Shown: one piece after another, positions 1-9,807 of the stretch
How positions within the stretch are numbered: the first letter of the stretch is position 1
Layout of the letters: every line of letters starts with the position of its first letter
From: Fusobacterium sp. JB019
GTDB taxonomy: Bacteria; Fusobacteriota; Fusobacteriia; Fusobacteriales; Fusobacteriaceae
Assembly (NCBI GenBank): GCA_030673965.1
Contig: JAUTCN010000008.1
Coordinates: 62,001-126,000, forward strand
Reading direction: 5' to 3'
DNA length: 64,000 bases
Position numbers and translations under genes: made by a program
Notes under the pieces: model-generated
What the model saw: only the letters and a program-made list of their open reading frames with translations
The model's database searches: none
Told to the model about the DNA's origin: nothing

Positions 1-18
1 TGAAGGGTAGGAAAATAA

Positions 19-672
19 ATGAAAAATGAATATTTTTATGAAGTATATGATAAATATAAGAAAATAAGACCTAGTATAGAAAAAAGACTTGGAGAATATA
101 GAGAGATTTGGGAAAAAGGAAGCAATGAAGATATTCATGCAGAATTATGTTTTTGTATATTAACTCCTCAATCAAAGGCTAAGAATGCTTGGAAAGCAAT
201 AACTAATATGAGGGAAGAAGGAGTATTATTTACAGCTCCTGCAGAAAAGTTAAGTGAATATTTAAATATAGTTAGATTTAAAAATAATAAAGCAAGATAT
301 TTAGTTGAACTAAGAGAGAAAATGACTGATGAAAATGGAAATATAATAACTAGAGATTTTTTTGATAGTATTCATACAGTTGAAGAAAAAAGAGAATGGA
401 TAGTTAAAAATATAAAAGGAATGGCATATAAGGAAGCAGGACATTTTTTAAGAAACATAGGTTTTGGTGAAAATTTAGCAATATTAGATAGACATATTCT
501 TAAAAATATAGTTAAACTTGGAATCATTGAAGAAGTGCCAAGGACTTTAACAAAGAGATTGTATTTAGAAATAGAAGATAAAATGAGAGATTTTTGTAAA
601 GAAGTAGAAATACCAATGGATCATATAGATCTTTTTTTATGGTATTTAGAAGCTGGGGAGATATTTAAATAA
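19..672 (+). CDS. ogg: N-glycosylase/DNA lyase, Ogg2-like 8-oxoguanine glycosylase
   Basis: A 217-residue helix-hairpin-helix DNA repair enzyme expected to excise 8-oxoguanine and nick the abasic strand. The hairpin and catalytic lysine are seen at GMAYKEA (134-140, Lys138) and the catalytic aspartate at LAILDRHI (Asp157); this Lys/Asp pair is characteristic of the Ogg family. Length matches the archaeal/bacterial Ogg2 group and no iron-sulphur cluster follows, which argues against endonuclease III. The start is preceded by an AGGGTAGG Shine-Dalgarno. It sits just upstream of the miaB promoter, so it probably ends a transcript that begins outside the window. Confidence 0.87.
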   Translation: MKNEYFYEVYDKYKKIRPSIEKRLGEYREIWEKGSNEDIHAELCFCILTPQSKAKNAWKAITNMREEGVLFTAPAEKLSEYLNIVRFKNNKARYLVELREKMTDENGNIITRDFFDSIHTVEEKREWIVKNIKGMAYKEAGHFLRNIGFGENLAILDRHILKNIVKLGIIEEVPRTLTKRLYLEIEDKMRDFCKEVEIPMDHIDLFLWYLEAGEIFK

Positions 673-680
673 GCTTTTAT

Positions 681-709
681 TTGAAAAATACTAGCTACCG
701 TGATATAAT
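681..709 (+). promoter_or_regulatory. Sigma-70 promoter for the miaB-rho unit
   Basis: TTGAAA at 681-686 and a perfect TATAAT at 704-709 are separated by 17 bases. It lies in the only gap upstream of miaB, so it probably drives miaB and perhaps rho and the peptidase gene. Confidence 0.7.
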
Positions 710-745
710 TTTTAAGATAAATTACGTATAAATAATGGAGGAAAA

Positions 746-2095
746 ATGTCAAGAAATGCAACTGTAATTACTTATGGATGCCAAATGAATGTAAATGAAA
801 GCGCAAAAATAAGAAAAATAATGGAAGATATAGGTTATAATATAACTGAAAATATAAATGAAAGTGATGTAGTTTTTCTAAACACATGTACAGTTAGAGA
901 AGGAGCTGCAACACAAATATATGGAAAATTAGGAGAGTTAAAACAAGCTAGAGATGCAAGAGGAACTAAAATAATAATAACTGGATGTTTTGCTCAAGAA
1001 CAAGGAAGAAAATTATTACAAAAATTCCCTTATATTGATATTATAATGGGAAATCAAAATATTACAAAAATACCTGAAGCTATAGAAAAAATAGAAAAAG
1101 CTCAAAAACTTAAAGAAGCAGGTAAATTAAGAGATAAGAAGTTAAAACATGTTGTTTTAACTGGATATGATGATGAATTACCTCCTAGAATAGATGCTGA
1201 TTTTGATAATGATATAACTGCTTCAATGACAATTGGTTATGGATGTAATAATTTCTGTACATATTGTATTGTTCCATATGTTAGAGGAAGAGAAAAATAT
1301 ATTCCAATGGAACAACTAATTAATCAAGCAAAGGAATATGTAAAAAAAGGTTATAAAGAAATAATGTTACTTGCTCAAAATGTAAATTCATATGGGAAAG
1401 GTCTTTCAGAAAATGAAACTTTTGCTAATTTACTTCAAGGCTTAGCAGATATAGAAGGAGATTTTCTTATTAGATTTATTTCTCCTCACCCAAGAGACTT
1501 TACTGATGATGTAATTGATGTAATTGCAAAAAATCCTAAGATTGCAAGAAGTGTTCACGCACCATTACAATCAGGGTCAACTAAGGTTTTAAAGGATATG
1601 AATAGAGGTTACACTAAGGAACAATATCTTGCTTTAGTAAAAAAATTAAAAGATAGAATACCTGATGTTGCAATAACGACAGATATAATTGTTGGATTCC
1701 CTGGAGAAACAGATGAAGAATTTGAAGATACTTTAGATGTAGTTAGACAAGCTAAATATGATACAGCATTTATGTTTATGTATTCCATCAGAACAGGAAC
1801 AAAGGCAGCAGAGATGGAAGGACAAATAGAAGATAAAGTGAAAAAAGAAAGATTACAAAAATTAATTGCTTTACAAACAGAAATTTCAGGAGAAACAAGT
1901 CAAGGATATCAAGGGAAAATTGAAAGAGTTTTAGTTGAGGGACCAAGTAGAAAAAATAAAGAAATGCTTTCTAGTAGAACTTCATCAAATAAAGTAGTTT
2001 TATTTAAAGGAGATTCTTCTTTAAGAGGAAAATTTGTAAATGTTAAGATTAACGAATGCAGAACATGGACTCTTTACGGAGAAATAATAGATTAA
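746..2095 (+). CDS. miaB: tRNA-2-methylthio-N6-dimethylallyladenosine synthase MiaB
   Basis: Radical SAM methylthiotransferase that adds the 2-methylthio group to i6A37 in tRNAs reading UNN codons. The N-terminal UPF0004 domain carries three cluster cysteines (Cys12, Cys48, Cys81). The radical SAM motif is Cys167-x3-Cys171-x2-Cys174 in [19 protein letters not shown], and a TRAM-like RNA-binding tail ends the protein. At 449 residues it has the normal length. The motif context and the NTCTVREGA segment favour MiaB over MtaB or RimO. It is followed 25 bases later by rho. Confidence 0.95.
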   Translation: MSRNATVITYGCQMNVNESAKIRKIMEDIGYNITENINESDVVFLNTCTVREGAATQIYGKLGELKQARDARGTKIIITGCFAQEQGRKLLQKFPYIDIIMGNQNITKIPEAIEKIEKAQKLKEAGKLRDKKLKHVVLTGYDDELPPRIDADFDNDITASMTIGYGCNNFCTYCIVPYVRGREKYIPMEQLINQAKEYVKKGYKEIMLLAQNVNSYGKGLSENETFANLLQGLADIEGDFLIRFISPHPRDFTDDVIDVIAKNPKIARSVHAPLQSGSTKVLKDMNRGYTKEQYLALVKKLKDRIPDVAITTDIIVGFPGETDEEFEDTLDVVRQAKYDTAFMFMYSIRTGTKAAEMEGQIEDKVKKERLQKLIALQTEISGETSQGYQGKIERVLVEGPSRKNKEMLSSRTSSNKVVLFKGDSSLRGKFVNVKINECRTWTLYGEIID

Positions 2096-2120
2096 TTATA
2101 AAATTAGAAAGGAGAATAGA

Positions 2121-3362
2121 TTGGACCTAGAAAAGTTTTTGTTGAAGGAATTAATAGAAATATGTAAACAGTTAGGCATATATGATTCTTCCATAAAGAA
2201 AAAAAATGAATTAACAAAAGTATTAAAAGAACATATGGAAAAAAATTCTAATTATGTTATTGCTGAAGGAAAATTAGATGTAATGACAGATGGATATGGA
2301 TTTTTAAGAGAAACTTCTGTTGGAAAAGATATATATGTTTCAAGTTCTCAAATAAGAAAATTTAAAATGAGAACAGGGGATCAAATAACTGGAGAAGTAA
2401 GAAAACCTATTGGGGATGAGAAAAACTATGCTCTAAGAAAGGTTTTATTTGTAGATGGAAGATTTACAAAAGAAGCAGAGTCTAGAGTTCCTTTTGAAGA
2501 ATTAACTCCTTCTTATCCTACTGAAAAATTAAAATTAGAAACAAGTAGAAAAAATATTTCAGGAAGGATAATAGATATAATAGCTCCCATAGGAAAGGGA
2601 CAAAGAGGTCTTATCGTAGCTCCTCCAAAGGCAGGGAAAACTGTATTAATAAGTAATATTGCAAACTCATTAATAGAAAATCATAAGGGTATTGAAGTAA
2701 TAATATTACTTATTGATGAAAGACCAGAAGAAGTTACAGATATAAAAGAAAATGTTTTAGGAGCAAAGGTTTATGCTTCAACCTTCGATGAAGATCCTAA
2801 AAACCATATAAAAGTAACAGAGGAAATATTAGAACAAGCTAAAAGAAAAGTTGAAAATGGAAAAGATGTAGTAATTCTTATGGATTCTTTAACAAGACTA
2901 GCTAGAGCTTATAATATAGTAATTCCTTCTAGTGGAAAATTAATATCTGGGGGAATAGATCCAAGTGCTCTTTATTATCCTAAAAATTTCTTTGGAGCAG
3001 CTAGAAATATAAGAAAAGGCGGTAGTTTAACAATTATAGCTACAGCTCTTATAGATACAGGAAGTAAAATGGACGACATAATTTACGAGGAATTTAAGGG
3101 AACTGGAAATATGGAAATCCATTTGGATAGAAGCTTATCTCAATTAAGAATTTATCCTGCCATTGACATTCAAAAATCAGGAACTAGAAAAGAAGAATTA
3201 TTAATAGATGCAAATAAGTTGCCAGTTATATGGAAATTTAGAAGATATTTATCTAGTTTAGATAAGAATTCAGCAGCTAAATATTTAATTAATCAAATAA
3301 AATTAAGTGAAACAAATGAAGAATTAATAAAAAGATATAAAAATATGGAGGAAAGGTCTTGA
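2121..3362 (+). CDS. rho: Transcription termination factor Rho
   Basis: Hexameric RNA helicase that terminates transcription. The N-terminal SAP-like helices are followed by a cold-shock-type RNA-binding domain (DGYGFLRE, about residues 55-65) and a RecA-type ATPase with Walker A PPKAGKT and Walker [17 protein letters not shown]. At 413 residues it lacks the long basic insertion seen in some phyla. It starts with TTG behind GAAAGGAG. Its stop overlaps the start of the next gene by four bases (TTGA), so the two are probably translationally coupled. Confidence 0.96.
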   Translation: MDLEKFLLKELIEICKQLGIYDSSIKKKNELTKVLKEHMEKNSNYVIAEGKLDVMTDGYGFLRETSVGKDIYVSSSQIRKFKMRTGDQITGEVRKPIGDEKNYALRKVLFVDGRFTKEAESRVPFEELTPSYPTEKLKLETSRKNISGRIIDIIAPIGKGQRGLIVAPPKAGKTVLISNIANSLIENHKGIEVIILLIDERPEEVTDIKENVLGAKVYASTFDEDPKNHIKVTEEILEQAKRKVENGKDVVILMDSLTRLARAYNIVIPSSGKLISGGIDPSALYYPKNFFGAARNIRKGGSLTIIATALIDTGSKMDDIIYEEFKGTGNMEIHLDRSLSQLRIYPAIDIQKSGTRKEELLIDANKLPVIWKFRRYLSSLDKNSAAKYLINQIKLSETNEELIKRYKNMEERS

Positions 3363-4369
3363 GTGTATATTTAAACGAATACGAAAATAAAAGCGGCAAA
3401 CTAAAAAATAAAGACGTTAAGATCCTTGTTTTATTAACTGTAGTAATTAGTTTAGTTATAGGGTTAGTAATGCTTAGACCTTTTAGTAAAGAAGTTGTAA
3501 ATTTGGATAAATTTGCAGATTATTATACTACTGATGAAGCTTTAGAAGATGGATATTTATTATTGAAAAGCAATTATTATTCAAATAAAATTGTTTATAA
3601 TATTAAAGATCGTAAAATAGAAATTCCAGAAGTTAGTGATAAAGACAAGTTCCAAATGCCTGTAAAGAAAATATATAAGGTTGTTTCAGGGGATACATTA
3701 AGTGGCATTGCTGTAAATCAAGGTATTGCTTTGTCAGTACTTAGAAATAATAATCCTGGAGTAACAAGTAATTTAAGAGTAGGTCAAGAAATAATTATTC
3801 CTTCTATAAATGGAATTTATTATAAAGTTAAAAAGGGAGATTCTCTATATAAGATAGCTTATAAGTTTAGAGTTGAACTAGCTGACATCAAACTATATAA
3901 CGAATTAGATAAAGAAGAATTATCAATAGGGCAAGAATTATTTTTAAAAGATCCTGATACAGATGTGTTAAATAATATTAATTCATTATTTAAAATGCCA
4001 GTTAGATATACAGGAATATCAAGTCCTTTTGGAAATAGATTTCATCCTGTTTTAAAAAGATATATTTTACATGCTGGAGTAGATTTAAGAGCAAGATATG
4101 TTCCTGTAAGAGCAGCAAGAAGTGGAACAGTTATCTATGCTGGTTATTCTAGAGGTTATGGAAAATTAATAAAAATAAGACATGCAGACGGATATGAAAC
4201 AAGATATGCTCATTTAAATAAGATTTACGTTAAAAGAGGAACTAGGGTGAGAATTGGGCAGAATATTGCTCAAAGTGGTATGACAGGAAGAGTTACAGGG
4301 CCACATCTACATTTTGAAATTAGAAAAAATGGAAAACCTTTAAATCCTATGAGATATTTAGAAAGATAA
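3359..4369 (+). CDS. LysM / M23 murein peptidase
   Basis: Envelope protein of 336 residues with one N-terminal membrane helix (about 21-40), two LysM peptidoglycan-binding repeats ([13 protein letters not shown] and [13 protein letters not shown]) and a C-terminal M23/LytM domain. The M23 zinc ligands are seen in [17 protein letters not shown] and [10 protein letters not shown], so the peptidase is probably active rather than a degenerate EnvC/NlpD activator. It presumably cleaves peptide cross-links during growth or division. Translation starts at a TTG overlapping the rho stop codon, with GGAGGAAAG placed inside rho. Confidence 0.88.
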   Translation: MSVYLNEYENKSGKLKNKDVKILVLLTVVISLVIGLVMLRPFSKEVVNLDKFADYYTTDEALEDGYLLLKSNYYSNKIVYNIKDRKIEIPEVSDKDKFQMPVKKIYKVVSGDTLSGIAVNQGIALSVLRNNNPGVTSNLRVGQEIIIPSINGIYYKVKKGDSLYKIAYKFRVELADIKLYNELDKEELSIGQELFLKDPDTDVLNNINSLFKMPVRYTGISSPFGNRFHPVLKRYILHAGVDLRARYVPVRAARSGTVIYAGYSRGYGKLIKIRHADGYETRYAHLNKIYVKRGTRVRIGQNIAQSGMTGRVTGPHLHFEIRKNGKPLNPMRYLER

Positions 4370-4385
4370 AATATTATTATAAAAT

Positions 4386-4420
4386 TTTAGAGGGAAGAGA
4401 TTCCCTCTAAATTTATATAT
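4386..4420 (+). terminator. Terminator after the M23 peptidase gene
   Basis: Ten-base-pair stem TTTAGAGGGA / TCCCTCTAAA with a six-base loop, followed by an A/T-rich, only partly U-rich tail. The stem is perfect but the tail is not a clean U-run. Confidence 0.55.
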
Positions 4421-4453
4421 TTTTATAAATTATTAATTATATTGGAGGAAATT

Positions 4454-5470
4454 GTGGAAATCAGAGCTTTCTTAGAAAAAAAAGATGTAAAAATTAGTGT
4501 GGAAAGATACCTTATAAAAGCTATGAGTAATATGGCTATGGGACTTTTTGCATCACTTCTTGTAGGGACGATACTAAAAACTGTAGGACTTAAATTTGGA
4601 ATAGAATATTTAGTTAAAGATGTTGCACCAATGGCTATGCAGATGACAGGAGCTGCAATTGGTGTTGCAGTAGCTTATGGACTTAACGCTCCACCTCTTG
4701 TTTTATTTGCTTCAACTATAACAGGAGCTAGTGGAAATGCTCTAGGTGGTCCAGCTTGTGCTTTTATTGCAACAATTGTTGGAGTAGAAATTGGTAAATT
4801 AATCTCTAAGGAAACAAAAATAGATGTAATATTAACTCCTGCTTTTACAATAATTTCAGGAATGCTAATTGGAACTGCAATAGGACCAATAATTTCAAAA
4901 GTTATGTGGACATTTGGAGAGGTTATTATGCGAGCTACTGAATTACAACCATTTTATATGGGTATTTTTGTTTCAGTTTTAGTTGGAATAGCTTTGACTT
5001 TACCAATCAGTAGTGCAGCAATTTGTATGATGCTTAGTTTAGGAGGGATAGCTGCAGGAGCAGCAACTGTTGGATGTTGTTCTCAAATGATAGGATTTGC
5101 AGTAATAAGTTTTAGAGAAAATGGTTGGGGAGGATTTTTTGCTCAAGGGCTAGGAACTTCCATGCTTCAAATGAGTAATATTATAAAAAACTGGAAGATA
5201 TGGATTCCATCAATTTTAACTTCAGCTATACTTGGACCAGTAGCTACAATTGTTTTTAAAATGGAAAACAGTCCTTTGGGAGCTGGGATGGGGACAAGTG
5301 GTCTAGTAGGTCAGGTTACAACAGTTTCAGTTATGGATAAGGGACCGTCAATATATGTAATAATTTTATTTTTACATTTTATATTGCCAGGTGTAATATC
5401 ATTAATTATAGCTGAATTTATGAGAAAGAAAAATTGGATAAAAGAGGGAGATTTAAGATTACATCTATAA
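4454..5470 (+). CDS. PTS EIIC-type membrane protein (PTS_EIIC_2 family), orphan
   Basis: Polytopic membrane protein of about 338 residues with eight or nine hydrophobic segments and conserved Gly-rich stretches such as [10 protein letters not shown]-like and [10 protein letters not shown]. It resembles the PTS_EIIC_2 group annotated as sugar-PTS subunit IIC, but no EIIA or EIIB gene is adjacent, so the substrate and even PTS coupling are unknown. The open frame extends back to a TTG at 4442, but that codon overlaps the GGAGGA ribosome site; GTG at 4454 is the more likely start. It is followed closely by ispG. Confidence 0.7.
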   Translation: MEIRAFLEKKDVKISVERYLIKAMSNMAMGLFASLLVGTILKTVGLKFGIEYLVKDVAPMAMQMTGAAIGVAVAYGLNAPPLVLFASTITGASGNALGGPACAFIATIVGVEIGKLISKETKIDVILTPAFTIISGMLIGTAIGPIISKVMWTFGEVIMRATELQPFYMGIFVSVLVGIALTLPISSAAICMMLSLGGIAAGAATVGCCSQMIGFAVISFRENGWGGFFAQGLGTSMLQMSNIIKNWKIWIPSILTSAILGPVATIVFKMENSPLGAGMGTSGLVGQVTTVSVMDKGPSIYVIILFLHFILPGVISLIIAEFMRKKNWIKEGDLRLHL

Positions 5471-5486
5471 ATTTAAGGAGATAAAA

Positions 5487-6527
5487 ATGAAAAAGACAAA
5501 GGAAATTAAGATAGGAAATATTTTAGTTGGGGGAGACAATCCTGTTATTATACAGTCAATGACAAATATCAAAACAAGTGATGCTGAAGGGACTATAAAA
5601 CAAATTTTAGAATTAGAACAAGAAGGTTGCGAATTAGTGAGGGTTACAGTGAATAATGAAGAGGCAGCAAGAGCAATAAAAGAAATAAAAAAAAGAATAA
5701 ATATTCCTTTAGTTGCAGATATTCATTTTGATTATAGATTAGCTATTATGGCAATAGAAAATGGTATAGATAAATTAAGAATCAATCCTGGAAATATAGG
5801 TAGCGATGAAAAAATTAAATTAGTTGTAGAAAAGGCTAAAGAAAATAATATTCCTATTAGAATAGGAGTTAATAGTGGTTCTGTTGAAAAGAAAATTTTA
5901 GAAAAATACGGGGAAGTAACAGCAGATGGTATGGTTGAAAGTGCAATGTATCATGTAGGACTTTTAGAAAAATTTGGTTTTAAGGATATAATTATTTCAA
6001 TAAAAGCAAGTAATGTAAAAATGATGGTAGATGCATATAGAAAAATTAGTGATTTAGTTGACTATCCATTACATTTAGGAGTTACAGAAGCAGGAACAGC
6101 TTTCCAAGGAACAATAAAATCTGCAATAGGAATTGGAAGCCTATTAGTTGCTGGAATAGGAGATACTATTAGAGTTTCTTTAACAGAAAATCCAGTGGAA
6201 GAAATAAAGGTTGCTAAAGAAATATTAAAAGTTTTAGGTTTAAGAAAGGGTGTTGAAATAGTTTCATGCCCAACTTGTGGAAGAACAGAAATAGATTTAA
6301 TATCTTTAGCAAAAAAAGTAGAAAAAGAATTTAAAGATTTAAATGAAAATATAAAAATAGCAGTTATGGGTTGTGTAGTTAATGGACCTGGTGAAGCAAA
6401 AGAAGCTGATTTTGGAGTGGCTGGTGGAAAAGGTGAAGGAATTATTTTTAAAAAAGGAGTCATTATCAAAAAGGTTAAAGAAGAAGACATTATAACAGAA
6501 TTGAAAAGAATAATTGAAAAAAAATAA
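5487..6527 (+). CDS. ispG: 4-hydroxy-3-methylbut-2-en-1-yl diphosphate synthase IspG (GcpE)
   Basis: Iron-sulphur enzyme of the non-mevalonate isoprenoid pathway that converts MEcPP to HMBPP. A TIM-barrel N-terminal part is followed by the cluster domain with Cys261-x2-Cys264 in [12 protein letters not shown] and Cys296 in [11 protein letters not shown], the same spacing as the E. coli enzyme. It has 346 residues, the short bacterial form without the plant/Chlamydia insert. The start has AAGGAG ten bases upstream. It lies 16 bases behind the EIIC-like gene, which may only reflect shared transcription. Confidence 0.95.
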   Translation: MKKTKEIKIGNILVGGDNPVIIQSMTNIKTSDAEGTIKQILELEQEGCELVRVTVNNEEAARAIKEIKKRINIPLVADIHFDYRLAIMAIENGIDKLRINPGNIGSDEKIKLVVEKAKENNIPIRIGVNSGSVEKKILEKYGEVTADGMVESAMYHVGLLEKFGFKDIIISIKASNVKMMVDAYRKISDLVDYPLHLGVTEAGTAFQGTIKSAIGIGSLLVAGIGDTIRVSLTENPVEEIKVAKEILKVLGLRKGVEIVSCPTCGRTEIDLISLAKKVEKEFKDLNENIKIAVMGCVVNGPGEAKEADFGVAGGKGEGIIFKKGVIIKKVKEEDIITELKRIIEKK

Positions 6528-6536
6528 TAAAAAATT

Positions 6537-6563
6537 AACTTTTTTGCAATATTCTATGTCAAA
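6537..6563 (+). promoter_or_regulatory. Candidate ECF-sigma autoregulatory promoter
   Basis: AACTT at 6537-6541, a 16-base spacer, then GTCAAA at 6558-6563. This resembles the AAC / GTC layout of ECF-sigma promoters and lies 36 bases upstream of the ECF sigma gene, consistent with autoregulation. No sigma-70 promoter is as good in this gap. Confidence 0.5.
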
Positions 6564-6598
6564 TAAGTATGAAAAAATAAAATCAGGGGAGAAAAGAA

Positions 6599-7048
6599 AT
6601 GGATTTTGATCAAATATATGATGAGTATTTCGATCGTGTTTATTACAAAATCCTCAGTTCAGTTAAAAATCCAGAAGATGCGGAAGATTTAGCCCAAGAA
6701 GTCTTTATAAGCGTATACAAAAATTTACATAAGTTCCGGGCAGATAGTAAAGTTTATACCTGGATATATAGAATTGCAATAAATAAAACTTATGATTTCT
6801 TTAGGAAAAAGAAAATAAATTTGGAGTTGAATGAGGAGATACTAAACATTGAAGAATCTGTAGATCTTAATGGATCTATGATTGTGGAAGAAAATCTAAA
6901 AAAATTAGATAAAAGAGAACAAGAAGTTGTTATTCTTAAAGATGTTTATGGATACAAGCTTAGGGAAATAGCACAATTAAAAGGTAGAAATATATCAACA
7001 ATAAAATCAATATATTATAAAGCGTTAAAAAATTTAGAGGAGGATTAA
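6599..7048 (+). CDS. ECF-family RNA polymerase sigma factor
   Basis: A 149-residue sigma-70 family protein with only regions 2 and 4. Region 2 is seen in DAEDLAQEVFISVYKNLHKF and the following SKVYTWIYRIAIN. Region 4 is the helix-turn-helix with KDVYGYKLREIAQLKGRNIS at the C-terminus. It probably directs an envelope-stress or environmental regulon. GGGGAG lies eight bases before the ATG. It is followed with one base of space by a small membrane protein, the usual place of an anti-sigma factor, and then a secreted helical protein. An ECF factor called sigma-E is known in Fusobacterium nucleatum; whether this is its orthologue is inference. Confidence 0.9.
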   Translation: MDFDQIYDEYFDRVYYKILSSVKNPEDAEDLAQEVFISVYKNLHKFRADSKVYTWIYRIAINKTYDFFRKKKINLELNEEILNIEESVDLNGSMIVEENLKKLDKREQEVVILKDVYGYKLREIAQLKGRNISTIKSIYYKALKNLEED

Positions 7049-7049
7049 A

Positions 7050-7358
7050 ATGTCGCCAAAGGAAAGAGTTAGGGTTAATATATATAAACAATTACTAAAA
7101 GAAGAAAAACAAAAAAATAAAAGAAAATCTTATTTGTCAATTTCGGTTTTTGTAATAGGTATTTTTGCAGGTTCTATATATAATTTTGTTCCAAGTAACA
7201 AAATGCCAGGACTTGAGATCAAAACAACTTCTAATAGCGATGGCCATATTTTTCAACAAAATAATTCAATAGATGAATATTTTAATGGAAAATCAATATC
7301 AATGGAAAAAGAAGAGATAAAGGCTGACGAATACTTCTTAATGAACATGCAGGCATAA
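7050..7358 (+). CDS. Probable anti-sigma factor, single-pass membrane protein
   Basis: A 102-residue protein with a basic cytoplasmic N-terminus (about 1-27), one membrane helix (about 28-46) and a polar extracytoplasmic tail. It starts one base after the ECF sigma stop with GAGGAGG inside the sigma gene, so coupled expression is likely. No zinc-binding HxxxCxxC motif is present, so it is not a ZAS-type anti-sigma factor. The anti-sigma role is inferred only from position and topology. Confidence 0.6.
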   Translation: MSPKERVRVNIYKQLLKEEKQKNKRKSYLSISVFVIGIFAGSIYNFVPSNKMPGLEIKTTSNSDGHIFQQNNSIDEYFNGKSISMEKEEIKADEYFLMNMQA

Positions 7359-7373
7359 TGGAGGCAGAAAGAT

Positions 7374-7826
7374 ATGAAAAAAGTTTATTTAATAATATGT
7401 AGTTTAATGATAGGAGCCCTATCTTACGGGTCAGATGCTCCTGTAAAAAATGGAAAAGCTCTAGGATTAATTACAGTGGAAGATTTTGCTAAAGTGGGAG
7501 TTCCTAAGGAAAAAGTAGTTAAGGCAAATGAAATTATAAAAAAATCGAAAAATAGATATGAATATTTATTGCTAGATAAAAAAAGTAAAGAATTAGAGAT
7601 AAATAAATGCATATTAGAAGGTGTAGAAAATAATTGGGATAAAATTGATAAATTAATTGATGAAATTGGGGTCATAGAGGCTAAAATATTAAAGGATAGA
7701 ATAAGAGCTCAGTATGAAGCCCAAGAATGTATAAGTCAAGAACAATATTTAAAAGCAAGAAACATAGCTATAGAAAGAGTAAGACAAGCAAAAATCACAG
7801 AAAATAACAAAACTCAAGCCAAATAA
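7374..7826 (+). CDS. Secreted helical protein, possible CpxP/Spy-like stress sensor
   Basis: A 150-residue protein with a signal peptide (about 1-19, ending near SYGSDA) and a mature part that looks all-helical and strongly charged. Size and arrangement recall periplasmic CpxP/Spy/zinc-resistance helical chaperones, but no LTxxQ motif is seen, so the family match is weak. It is the third gene of the sigma / anti-sigma unit and may feed back on signalling or be the main effector. Two Cys residues occur in the mature part (IEINKCILEG-like region and EAQECIS). Confidence 0.5.
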   Translation: MKKVYLIICSLMIGALSYGSDAPVKNGKALGLITVEDFAKVGVPKEKVVKANEIIKKSKNRYEYLLLDKKSKELEINKCILEGVENNWDKIDKLIDEIGVIEAKILKDRIRAQYEAQECISQEQYLKARNIAIERVRQAKITENNKTQAK

Positions 7827-7852
7827 CATGTAACACGTAATATATAACACAC

Positions 7853-7887
7853 AAAAAAAGAAAGTTGATTTCAACTTTCTTTTTTTA
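7853..7887. terminator. Bidirectional terminator between the ECF unit and htpX
   Basis: Stem GAAAGTTGA / TCAACTTTC (7860-7868 and 7871-7879) flanked by an A-run on the left and a T-run on the right, so it can end transcripts from both strands. Confidence 0.85.
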
Positions 7888-7903
7888 TTTATTTCACTTT
7901 ATA

Positions 7904-8740
7904 TTATTTTCTGGCCATTTCTTCTAATCTAGCAATTCTATCTGAAGTAGCAGGGTGAGTAGAAAATAAGTTAGCCATTTTTTCTCTAGAAGAAAGAGGA
8001 CTTATAATAAACATATTTTCTGTTGCAGGATTAGCTTTCATTGGGTTTGACTGAACACCAATTTCTAATTTTCTAAGAGCTCTAGCAAGAAATAAAGGAT
8101 TTCCACTGATTTTAGCACCATATTGATCTGCTTTGTATTCTCTAGTACGAGAGATAGCCATTTGGACTACCATAGCAGCAATAGGAGCAAAGATAGCAAC
8201 ACCAATTAAAGCAATTGGATTTCCACCATCATCATCATCTCTTCCTCCAAAGATTGCAGCCCATTTTGCCATATTAGCAAGAAAGGCAATTGCTCCAGCA
8301 AAGGTAGCAGCAACAGTTCCAATTAGTATATCTCTATTGTTAACATGTCCAAGTTCATGACCTATAACTCCTGAAAGTTCATCATCATCAAGGATATTAA
8401 GAATACCAGTAGTAACAGCTACAGCTGCATGTTTAGGATTTCTTCCTGTAGCAAAAGCATTTGGTTGAGAAGAATTAATTCTATAAACTTTTGGCATAGG
8501 AAGATTTGCTTTTTTAGTAAGTCCTTGTACCAATTTATAAACATCTGAATTTTCAGAAACAGGTGTAGCTCTATACATTTTTAAAACAATTTTATCACTG
8601 TACCAATAGGAAATAAAGTTTCCAACTCCAGCGAATAGTAAGGCTATAATAGTTCCTTGTCTACCTCCTAGGGCATTACCAATAGCCATTAAAATAAAAG
8701 TCATGACAGCCATTAATAAAAAAGTTTTGATATTTTTCAT
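7904..8740 (-). CDS. htpX: Membrane zinc metalloprotease HtpX
   Basis: M48-family protease of the cytoplasmic membrane that degrades misfolded membrane proteins. Two N-terminal membrane helices (about 5-40) precede the zinc site His128-Glu-x2-His132 in VIGHELGHVNNRD, two more helices follow around 150-200, and the third ligand region is SRTREYKADQYGA. At 278 residues it is the usual length. AAGGAGG lies four bases before the ATG. Its position beside an ECF unit suggests an envelope-quality-control neighbourhood, though the genes are convergent. Confidence 0.93.
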   Translation of the reverse strand: MKNIKTFLLMAVMTFILMAIGNALGGRQGTIIALLFAGVGNFISYWYSDKIVLKMYRATPVSENSDVYKLVQGLTKKANLPMPKVYRINSSQPNAFATGRNPKHAAVAVTTGILNILDDDELSGVIGHELGHVNNRDILIGTVAATFAGAIAFLANMAKWAAIFGGRDDDDGGNPIALIGVAIFAPIAAMVVQMAISRTREYKADQYGAKISGNPLFLARALRKLEIGVQSNPMKANPATENMFIISPLSSREKMANLFSTHPATSDRIARLEEMARK

Positions 8741-8777
8741 ATTTCCTCCTTGTATTATATAAATAACTTTTTTTAAT

Positions 8778-8806
8778 TTGAATAACCTTTGAAATTTCTG
8801 TATAAT
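8778..8806 (+). promoter_or_regulatory. Sigma-70 promoter for the ppx / histidine kinase unit
   Basis: TTGAAT at 8778-8783 and TATAAT at 8801-8806 with a 17-base spacer, about 65 bases upstream of the ppx start. Confidence 0.65.
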
Positions 8807-8872
8807 AGTCTAGTGATATTATAACATAGTATCCAAAAAATAGAAGGTAATATTTGACGAAAAGGTGGAAAA

Positions 8873-9796
8873 ATGGATAATAAAAATTATATAAAAGCAG
8901 TTATAGATATAGGGACAAATTCATGTAGATTATTTTTAGCTAAGGTAGAAGAAAAAAATAAAAAGATATCTATTTTAGAAAAATTATATAAAGAAACTAG
9001 GATTACAAAATTAGGAAATTTTATAGAAGAAGATTCTTCGATAAACGAAAATGGTATTTTAAAACTAATTGAAATTATAAATTATTATAATGAAAAAATA
9101 AAAAATTATAATTGTGAAAAAATAATTGCCTTTGCAACATCTGCAATAAGAGAAGCGAAAAATAAAAATGAAATACAGAAAAAAATATGCAAAGAAACAG
9201 GAATTAAAATAAATGTAATAACAGGAGCAAAGGAAGGAGAAATGACTTTTCTTGGAACCAGTAAAGAATTTAAAGAAAAAATTATGCTTATGGATATAGG
9301 TGGAGGAAGCACTGAATTTATTTTTGGAGATTCAAATGAAATAGAATATGTAAAAAGTTTTAAATTAGGAGCTGTAAGAGAAACAAGAAAGTATTTTGAA
9401 AATGATAATTATGAAAAAATACAAGAATGTAAAGATGATGTTAGAAGAAGAATAGATGAAATAGAAAAATTTAAAGATAGAGATTTTTTATTCGTTGGAG
9501 TAGCAGGGACTATTACTACAAATGTTAGCGTTTATGAAAAAATGGAAAATTATGATACAAAGAAAGTGCATAAATATAAGCTAACTAGAAAAAATTTAGA
9601 AGATAATTTAAAATTATTTTTAAGTAAACCTTTAGAAGAAAGAAAAAAAATAATAGGACTTCAACCTGAGCGAGGAGAGAATGTTGTAAGTGGAACACTT
9701 ATTATATTAGAAGTTATGTCAATTTTAAATAAAGAAGAAATTATAGCATCTGAGTGTGATGGATTAGAAGGAGCTATGATAAGCTTACATAAATAG
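8873..9796 (+). CDS. Ppx/GppA-family phosphatase (exopolyphosphatase or pppGpp hydrolase)
   Basis: An actin-fold phosphatase of 307 residues acting on polyphosphate or pppGpp. The N-terminal phosphate motif VIDIGTNSCRLFLA and the second glycine loop LMDIGGGSTEFIFG are both intact. It is the short form lacking the C-terminal HD-like domain of E. coli Ppx, so substrate cannot be decided. It lies 11 bases upstream of the hybrid histidine kinase and probably shares its promoter. Confidence 0.88.
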   Translation: MDNKNYIKAVIDIGTNSCRLFLAKVEEKNKKISILEKLYKETRITKLGNFIEEDSSINENGILKLIEIINYYNEKIKNYNCEKIIAFATSAIREAKNKNEIQKKICKETGIKINVITGAKEGEMTFLGTSKEFKEKIMLMDIGGGSTEFIFGDSNEIEYVKSFKLGAVRETRKYFENDNYEKIQECKDDVRRRIDEIEKFKDRDFLFVGVAGTITTNVSVYEKMENYDTKKVHKYKLTRKNLEDNLKLFLSKPLEERKKIIGLQPERGENVVSGTLIILEVMSILNKEEIIASECDGLEGAMISLHK

Positions 9797-9807
9797 TGGA
9801 GGCTAGG

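Noticed and set aside
6062-6490. Minus-strand open frame opposite ispG
   Set aside because: Lies wholly inside ispG; composition typical of an antisense shadow.
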